Source: Streptomyces griseoruber (lineage in GTDB: Bacteria; Actinomycetota; Actinomycetes; Streptomycetales; Streptomycetaceae). From it: 64,000 nt of DNA. Under the pieces are notes generated by a model. The model was not told the origin of the DNA. It worked only from the letters and a program-made list of their open reading frames with translations, and did not search any database. A program made the translations under genes and the position numbers. Where the stretch lies: contig NZ_KQ948771.1 of NCBI RefSeq assembly GCF_001514205.1, positions 248,001 through 312,000 on the forward strand. The letters run 5' to 3'. Shown here one piece after another: positions 58,557-64,000 of this stretch (position 1 is the first letter of the stretch; each line of letters starts with the position of its first letter).

Positions 58557-60343
58557 ACGGATCCCTCCAACGTGGACAGGTCGCCGGTGGGCAGGCCGAG
58601 TTCGCGTGCGCGCAGCAGTCGGCGCATCACCTTGCCGCTGCGGGTCCTGGGCAGGTTCTGGTCGAACGCGATCTCCCGGGGAGCGACGGCGGGACCCAGC
58701 TTGCGGCGGCCGAAGCCCAGCAGCTCCCGTTCCAGGTCCGGGGTCGCCTCCACCCCCGGGCGCAGGGACACGAACGCCTTGACGACGTTCCCGGCGACCG
58801 GGTCCGGCCGCCCGATCACCCCCGCCTCGGCCACCAGCGGGTGTTCCATCAGCGCGCTCTCCACCTCGAACGGGCCGATGAGATGACCCGCCGACTTGAT
58901 CACGTCGTCGGCGCGTCCCACGAACCAGTACCAGCCGTCGGCGTCCCGGCGCACCAGATCGCCGGTCAGGTACCAGCCGTCGGCGAACGCCGCGTCGTAG
59001 CGCTCCTTGTCGTGCAGATAGCCGCGGAACATCGAGGGCCACCCCGGCCGCAGCGCCAACTCGCCCTCGACGCCGGGAGTGCCCACTTCCGTCACCCTGC
59101 CGTCGACGACCAGGGCACGGCCGTCCTCGCCCTGCTCCAGCACGCTCGCCTCGACTCCTGGCAGTGGCCGTCCCATCGAGCCGGGCCGGATCTCGCAGGC
59201 CGCGAAGTTCGCGATCATGATGCTGCCGGTCTCCGTCTGCCACCAGTTGTCGTGCACCGGCAGGCCCAGCACGTCCCGGCCCCATACGACGGCCTCCGGG
59301 TTGAGGGGCTCACCGACGGAGGCGACGAAGCGGAGGGCGGAGAGGTCGTGCGAGCGCGGCAGGGCGTAGGGGCCCTGGCGCGGTGTGGCGCGCATCAGCA
59401 TGCGCAGGGCCGTCGGGGCGGTGTACCAGACCGTGACGTGTTGTCCGCCGAGGATCCGGTACCAGCGCCGTGCGTCGTAGTCGCCCTCGTCGAGGACCAC
59501 CGTCACGCCGTGGACGAGCGGGGCGATGACGCCGTACGACATGCCGGTGACCCAGCCGGGGTCGGCGGTGCACCAGTACACGTCCTCGGGACGCAGGTCG
59601 AGTGCGTGGGCGGCGGTGGCGTAGTGCGCGACGACCGCCTCGTGGACGTGGACCGCGCCCTTGGGCGTGCCGGTGGTACCGCTGGTGAAGTGCAGCAGGG
59701 CCATGTCGTCGGGGGACGTCGGGGGAATGGCGAAGGTGTCGGGGGCCGTGGACATCAGGCCGTCGAAGGACGCGGTGCCAGGCAGCTCTGCGGCGCCGGG
59801 GCCGATGATCAGGACGTGTTCCAAGCCGGGCAACGACGCGCGGCGCCCGGCGACCTTGCGCCGGTAGAGGTCCGCGGTGGTGACCAGGACCCGCGCGTCG
59901 CCGAGACGCAGCCGCTGCTCGACCGGATCGGGGCCGAACGCTGAGAAGAGGGGGCAGAGCACGCTGGTGTTCTTCAGCGTGCCGAGCACCGTCGTGTACA
60001 GCTCGGGGCGGCGGCCGAGCAGCGTGAACACCCGGTCCCCGTGGCCGACGCCGAGCGACCGCAGTACGTTCGCGAAGCGGGCGGTACGGCGGGTCAGCTC
60101 GGCGTACGTGACGGTGGAGACGGAGTCGTCCCGGGCCACGCAACTCAGCGCGACCTTCTCCCCGGCACCCGAAGCCGCGTGCCGGTCGACCGCCTCGTGG
60201 GCCATGTTGAGGCCGCCGCCGGGGAGCCCGGCCAGCTCGCTGCGCGCCTGCGACCACGTGAAGGCCGAGCGGGTCAGGTCGTAGTCGGCGAGACGCGGCG
60301 GCACCGCGGGGTCGGTGTCCTTGGGGATGGTGTCCCAGTGCAT
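58553..60343 (-). CDS. acetate-CoA ligase-like acyl-CoA synthetase
   Basis: ATG 60343 follows GGGAGGAG and gives 596 residues. Motifs: LLHFTSGTTGTPKGAVHVHE, VYWCTADPGWVTGMSYGVIA, VHDNWWQTETGSIMIANF (typical of acetyl-CoA synthetases), GWYLTGDLVRRDADGWYWFV, DDVIKSAGHLIGPFEVESAL, and the catalytic lysine in RTRSGKVMRRLLRA. It probably makes acetyl-CoA from acetate and ATP. It is translationally coupled to the truncated E1-alpha gene. This combination with stress proteins and formate dehydrogenase recalls hypoxia-induced clusters of actinomycetes. Confidence 0.88.
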   Translation of the reverse strand: MHWDTIPKDTDPAVPPRLADYDLTRSAFTWSQARSELAGLPGGGLNMAHEAVDRHAASGAGEKVALSCVARDDSVSTVTYAELTRRTARFANVLRSLGVGHGDRVFTLLGRRPELYTTVLGTLKNTSVLCPLFSAFGPDPVEQRLRLGDARVLVTTADLYRRKVAGRRASLPGLEHVLIIGPGAAELPGTASFDGLMSTAPDTFAIPPTSPDDMALLHFTSGTTGTPKGAVHVHEAVVAHYATAAHALDLRPEDVYWCTADPGWVTGMSYGVIAPLVHGVTVVLDEGDYDARRWYRILGGQHVTVWYTAPTALRMLMRATPRQGPYALPRSHDLSALRFVASVGEPLNPEAVVWGRDVLGLPVHDNWWQTETGSIMIANFAACEIRPGSMGRPLPGVEASVLEQGEDGRALVVDGRVTEVGTPGVEGELALRPGWPSMFRGYLHDKERYDAAFADGWYLTGDLVRRDADGWYWFVGRADDVIKSAGHLIGPFEVESALMEHPLVAEAGVIGRPDPVAGNVVKAFVSLRPGVEATPDLERELLGFGRRKLGPAVAPREIAFDQNLPRTRSGKVMRRLLRARELGLPTGDLSTLEGSV

Positions 60344-60584
60344 CGGTGCTCCTCCCGGCACTGCCCCCGTTTCTCCAGGGTCCCCGAGCGGCGCTGTGAC
60401 CGCACTTCGGTCGCAGGACATGGTCCGACGCACCGATGGGGCGCATGCACGGCGTCATGGAGCCGGGGGCCGCCCGCTTCTTGCGGGCCCGAATCGCACG
60501 GTGCGCGGCTCCGCTCCGCTTCTCCGTGTCACCTTGTGGCCCTCGGCTCACTTCCATGACACCGCTGTGCGCCGCCGGTGTGCA

Positions 60585-60600
60585 GGGCCGAAGGGCCCTT
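60585..60600. promoter_or_regulatory. palindrome AGGGCC-GAAG-GGCCCT
   Basis: AGGGCCGAAGGGCCCT has perfect 6-bp arms and a 4-bp centre. The size and GGGCC-N4-GGCCC form resemble dormancy-regulator (DevR/DosR-type) boxes, which are expected near USP and CBS genes. It is about 250 bp from either flanking start codon, so a direct role is uncertain. Confidence 0.35.
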
Positions 60601-60639
60601 GGCAGCTCGGCCGACCGGCCCGGCCCGGCGGCGCGGCAC

Positions 60640-60706
60640 GACCTTCACCACACCGGCGACCCGACCGTCGGCCTCCACGACCGGCACGGCACTGACATTC
60701 CGGCGG
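60640..60706 (-). pseudogene. CBS-domain gene fragment
   Basis: On the minus strand the frame EPNRRNVSAVPVVEADGRVA followed by GVV is the core of a CBS domain (xxVSAVPVVDxxGRVVGVV). The motif is lost on both sides: upstream lies non-homologous sequence, and downstream it turns into KVVPRRRAG. Small CBS proteins commonly accompany universal stress proteins in hypoxia clusters. Confidence 0.6.
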
Positions 60707-60851
60707 TTCGGCTCTCCGTCCCCGGCATCACCGGGCCGTGTGCCATCGCAACCCGGCCGGAGGCGCCCGACCTGTGTCGCGGTCGCTCGCCTGCGGTGCG
60801 ACGGTATTCACAGGGGTCTCCGAGCAGCAGGACGGGAAGGCGGTGGCGGTG

Positions 60852-61706
60852 ATGGAACTCCCGCTGGTCGTGGGCGTCGACGGATCGGACTCCAGCCTGC
60901 TGGCGGTCGACTGGGCAGTGGACGAGGCGGCACGGCACGGACTGCCGCTGCGGCTGGTCCACGCCTTCCGGTGGGAGCGTTACGAGCGAACCCTGCCGTC
61001 GTTCACCACCGGTCGTCGTTCCGGGGAGGTGATGGCGCAGAACATCGTTGCTTCCTGCGCGCAACGCGCCGGACTCCGGGACCCGGAGGTGAAGGTGTCC
61101 GAGGAGGTACTCCCCGACGACGCCGTGTCCGCACTGCTGCGCACGGCGCCCGACGCGTTCGCCCTGGTCGTGGGAGAACGCGGGCGGGGTGAGGTGCCCG
61201 GGCTGCTTCTGGGGTCGGTCAGCCTGGCCGTGGCGGCGCGCGCGGCGTGCCCGGTCGTCGTGGTCCGGGGCGCGAAGCCCAACGTCCAGGGATCCCTCGG
61301 CCGGATCGTGGTCGGCGTCGGCGACGAGGCCGAGCACACGGGTGCCGTACGGTTCGCCGCCCACGAGGCACAGGCACGCGGCTGCGCCCTGACAGCCGTA
61401 CGGGCATGGCGCCGCCCGGCCCACGCCGGGGACGACGCCACCCAGGCGCATGACGAGCGGGCCTCCACCGAACTGGAGGACGCCCTGCGCGAAGCCGCGC
61501 GGGAACACCCCGACCTCTCCGTCCACCGCCACACCGTCGAGGGCCCGGCGCACCGCGTCCTGCTCGACGCTGCGGCCGACGCCGACCTGGTCGTCGTCGG
61601 AGCCCGACGCAGGCACGGCCACTTCGGTCTGCAACTCGGCAGGGCCGCCCACACCCTGCTGCATCACTCCGCCTGCCCGGTCGCCGTCGTCCCTCAGCGG
61701 GTCTGA
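60852..61706 (+). CDS. universal stress protein, tandem USP domains
   Basis: ATG 60852 gives 284 residues; GGGAAGG lies upstream. Domain one: LVVGVDGSDSSLLAVDWAVD, then LVVGERGRGEVPGLLLGSVS, the ATP-binding G-x2-G-x9-GS loop. Domain two: IVVGVGDEAEHTGAVRFAAH, then VVVGARRRHGHFGLQLGRAA and HHSACPVAVVPQR. Unlike the first USP of the window, its context is anaerobic or dormancy-like. It converges on the formate dehydrogenase gene with a 13-bp overlap of the coding ends. Confidence 0.9.
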   Translation: MELPLVVGVDGSDSSLLAVDWAVDEAARHGLPLRLVHAFRWERYERTLPSFTTGRRSGEVMAQNIVASCAQRAGLRDPEVKVSEEVLPDDAVSALLRTAPDAFALVVGERGRGEVPGLLLGSVSLAVAARAACPVVVVRGAKPNVQGSLGRIVVGVGDEAEHTGAVRFAAHEAQARGCALTAVRAWRRPAHAGDDATQAHDERASTELEDALREAAREHPDLSVHRHTVEGPAHRVLLDAAADADLVVVGARRRHGHFGLQLGRAAHTLLHHSACPVAVVPQRV

Positions 61707-64000
61707 GGGCCACCGCGTGGCCCGGTCCTGCCGAGCCGAGGAGAAACCGCTTCGTGCGCCGCGCCGGACACACGTACCGCGGTGACCTTGTACTCGGGGC
61801 AGGAGGTAACGGTGTCCGTGTGGTCGGAGGTGAGGCGGTTCACGCCGCTCGCGGGGAAGTGGAAGGAACTGAACACCTGGCCGGGTGCGGTCTGTTCGCT
61901 GACCCGGGCGACGAGCCGGGCCCGGCCGTGCCGGCTCTCCACGGTGAGCTGTGCGCCGTTCCGCACGTCGTACCGGGCGGCGTCATCGGGGTGGAGGTCG
62001 AGGTGGTCGACGGGATCGAGTGCGAGGGTGCCGCCGCGGCGGGTCATGCTGCCGGAGTTGTAGTGCGCCCAGCGCCGACCGGTGACCAGGAGCAGTGGGT
62101 AGTCGTCGTCGGGTTGCTCACCGGGTGGGAGGTAGGGGGCCGCGGAGAGGTGGGCCCGTCCGTCCGGTGTGGCGAAGCGCTCCTCGTACAGCTTGGCCAG
62201 CCCGGGGCGGCCCGGGTGAGGGCACGGCCACGGCACGGCGCCCTCCCGGTCCAGCCGTTCATGGGACAGACCGGCGAAGACGGGCGCGATGCGTCCGCAT
62301 TCGGCAAGGGCGTCGGCCGGACGGGGGCAGGCCAGGTCGGCCCCCATCGCAGCGGCGAGGGCGTGGACGACGTCGAAGTCGCTCCAAGCCTCACCCGGCG
62401 CAGGCACGGCGGGGCGGACCCGCTGGAACCTGCGGTCGAAGTTGACGAAGGTGCCGTCCTTCTCCAGCCAGGACGCGGCCGGCAGGACGACGTCGGCATG
62501 GCGGGCGGTCTCGGACAGGAAGAGTTCGTTGCACACCACGAGCGGGCATGTCCGAAGGGCTTCGGTCACGCGGTTCGTGTCGGGGTCGGTCGCGCAGACG
62601 TCCTCGCCGATGACCCACAACGCCCGCAGATCCCCGGCCCGCGCGGCGGCGAACATGTCCGGGATCCTCAGGCCCGGGCGGTCCGGGATCCGTACACCCC
62701 ACACCGCTTCGGCCCGGGACCTTGCGCCAGGGTCGGTCACCTTCCCGTAGCCGGGCAGCAGGTCGGGCAGCGCGCCCATGTCCGAGGCGCCCTGGACGTT
62801 GTTCTGGCCGCGCAGCGGATTGACACCGTACCCGTGGTCGGTGCCGACGGCGCCGCGCAGGATCGCCAGATTGGCCAGTGAGCGCACGCCGTCCGTGCCG
62901 TGCAGGTGCTCGGTGACGCCGAGGCCGTAGACGATGGCCGGCTGCTCGGCCCTGCCGTACAGCCGCGCGGCGGCGACCAGGTCCGCGGCGGGTACCCCGG
63001 TGGTCTGCGCGACCCGGTCGGGCGGGTAGTCGTCCAGCAGCTCGGTGAGCTCGGACAGACCGGTGGCCCGCTCGCGCAGGAACTCCTCGTCGGCCAGTCC
63101 TTCGGTGAGCAGGACGCGGGCGAGCCCGTGGAAGAGCGCCACGTTGGTGCCGGGCCGGGGCCGTAGATGCACGTCGGCGTGCAGGGCGAGGCCCACGGCG
63201 CGGGGGTCGGCGACGATCAGCCTGGCGCCGTGCAGCACGCGCTGGAGCAGCCGCGCGCCGACCACCGGGTGGGCCTCGACGGGATTGGCGCCGACGACCA
63301 GCAGGCAGTCCGCCCGCTCCACGTCGTCGAAGCTGTCCGTGCCCCCGGAGAGCCCGAAGGAAGCGGTCAGGCCGGCGGCGGACGGCGAGTGGCACAGGCG
63401 GGAGCAGTTGTCGACGTTGTTCGTGCCGATGACGGCCCGCATGAACTTCTGGACGAGGTAGTTCTCCTCGTTCGTGGCGCGGGCCGAGGAGATCGCTGCC
63501 ACGGAGTCCGCGCCGCCGTCCGTGACGGCCGCGCCCAGCCCTCGCGCGACATGCCCGAGTGCCTCGTCCCAGCTCACCGGCTCGAGGCGGCCGTCGCGCC
63601 GCAGCAGGGGCCGTGTGAGGCGTTCGGGAGAGGTGAGATATCCGTGGGCGAAGCGTCCCTTGACACAGGCGTGCCCCCGGTTGACCGGGCCGTCCCGGGC
63701 GGGGAGGACCGCCGTGACCCCGCCGTCGGAGGCGACGACGTCCAGAGCGCAGCCGACACCGCAGTATCCGCATGTCGTACGCGTCCCGGCCGGCCGGTGG
63801 GCGGAGGTGAGCCCGCGCCCTGGCCCCGGCTCGGTGATCGCGCCGGTGGGACAGGTGTCCACGCATCCGCCGCAGGCCACGCAATCCGACTCGGCCCAGG
63901 GCCCGCCGGTTCCGGGAGCGACCACCGTGTCGGCGCCCCGGCCGGTCAGGGTCAGGGCGAAGGTACCCTGCACCTCGGCGCACATGCGGACACACCTCCC
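61694..64000 (-). CDS. molybdopterin formate dehydrogenase alpha subunit (5' end outside window)
   Basis: The frame is open to the window end: codons before Met at 63985 read GRCVRMCAEVQGT, part of an N-terminal ferredoxin-like iron-sulfur region, so the true start is beyond 64000. Visible parts: a 4Fe-4S ferredoxin motif CVACGGCVDTCPTGAI, the catalytic-domain cluster TCGYCGVGCALDVV, HACVKGRFAHGY, the active-site NCSRLCHSPSAAG with Cys in place of selenocysteine, NPVEAHPVVGAR, YGVNPLRGQNNVQGASDMGA, and C-terminal TGRRWAHYNSGSMTRR. It oxidises formate to CO2 with a molybdenum or tungsten bis-MGD cofactor. NAD-coupling subunits would lie upstream, outside. Confidence 0.92.
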   Translation of the reverse strand, partial: GRCVRMCAEVQGTFALTLTGRGADTVVAPGTGGPWAESDCVACGGCVDTCPTGAITEPGPGRGLTSAHRPAGTRTTCGYCGVGCALDVVASDGGVTAVLPARDGPVNRGHACVKGRFAHGYLTSPERLTRPLLRRDGRLEPVSWDEALGHVARGLGAAVTDGGADSVAAISSARATNEENYLVQKFMRAVIGTNNVDNCSRLCHSPSAAGLTASFGLSGGTDSFDDVERADCLLVVGANPVEAHPVVGARLLQRVLHGARLIVADPRAVGLALHADVHLRPRPGTNVALFHGLARVLLTEGLADEEFLRERATGLSELTELLDDYPPDRVAQTTGVPAADLVAAARLYGRAEQPAIVYGLGVTEHLHGTDGVRSLANLAILRGAVGTDHGYGVNPLRGQNNVQGASDMGALPDLLPGYGKVTDPGARSRAEAVWGVRIPDRPGLRIPDMFAAARAGDLRALWVIGEDVCATDPDTNRVTEALRTCPLVVCNELFLSETARHADVVLPAASWLEKDGTFVNFDRRFQRVRPAVPAPGEAWSDFDVVHALAAAMGADLACPRPADALAECGRIAPVFAGLSHERLDREGAVPWPCPHPGRPGLAKLYEERFATPDGRAHLSAAPYLPPGEQPDDDYPLLLVTGRRWAHYNSGSMTRRGGTLALDPVDHLDLHPDDAARYDVRNGAQLTVESRHGRARLVARVSEQTAPGQVFSSFHFPASGVNRLTSDHTDTVTSCPEYKVTAVRVSGAAHEAVSPRLGRTGPRGGPQTR

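Larger units (their letters stand above)
60344..60851. other. 508-bp intergenic region with gene debris
   Basis: No complete gene is seen between the divergent ligase and universal stress protein genes. The region contains a palindrome at 60585-60600 and a CBS-domain remnant at 60640-60706. The promoters of both flanking genes must lie here. Long open frames in this gap are GC-driven shadows. Confidence 0.55.

Overview
The window is chromosomal DNA from a high-GC actinomycete, almost certainly a Streptomyces. Codon third positions are nearly all G or C, GTG starts are common, and several families are typical of filamentous, sporulating actinomycetes: a long chaplin with a sortase motif, an SsgA-like sporulation protein, an NsdA-type TPR regulator, a DUF397 protein, NarL-type two-component genes, many ECF sigma factors and universal stress proteins. 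No rRNA, tRNA or CRISPR array was seen. Both window edges cut genes.

Layout. 1-1.8 kb is a scarred mobile region: the C-terminal part of a TniQ-like protein, a dead IS3-family element, and a NUDIX gene truncated inside its second domain next to a set of inverted repeats. 2.4-18.3 kb is a catabolic region for acyl or aromatic acids: an FAD oxidoreductase, a nitronate monooxygenase-like gene coupled to an acyl-CoA synthetase, a two-component system, two further acyl-CoA synthetases, paaK, and an operon of crotonase, OB-fold/Zn-ribbon protein and two thiolase-like proteins. Two promoters in this region share a 17-bp palindrome, so one TetR-like regulator probably controls both operons.

18.3-30 kb holds stress and development genes: DUF397, universal stress protein, secreted amidase, phosphotransferase, NsdA-like regulator, SpoIIE phosphatase, SsgA-like protein, Gfo/Idh/MocA dehydrogenase and a baeRF-family protein. 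30-40 kb holds an alpha/beta hydrolase, a GltB-like flavoprotein coupled to a secreted S33 peptidase, a chaplin with a possible BldN-type promoter, a frameshifted deaminase beside a minisatellite, a deletion scar joining two truncated divergent genes, and small membrane and secreted proteins. 40.5-46 kb resembles a light-response locus: ECF sigma factor divergent from a CarH/LitR-like MerR regulator, then photolyase, an SDR-DUF2867 protein and a PfpI-like protein. A MarR-MMPL efflux pair follows.

49.2-52.6 kb is a sulfonate assimilation locus (ssuE, ssuD and a convergent acyl-CoA-dehydrogenase-like gene). It is preceded by an apparently leaderless short Cys/Ser-containing leader peptide and a structured leader. 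52.7-57.6 kb carries a YCII-ECF42 sigma pair, an aldehyde dehydrogenase and a second sigma-factor operon starting with an unlisted 54-codon ORF. 57.6-64 kb resembles an oxygen-limitation or dormancy cluster (acetate-CoA ligase, E1-alpha subunit, universal stress protein, formate dehydrogenase) that has decayed: the E1-alpha gene is truncated, its usual partners are missing, and fragments of an aldo/keto reductase and a CBS-domain gene remain.
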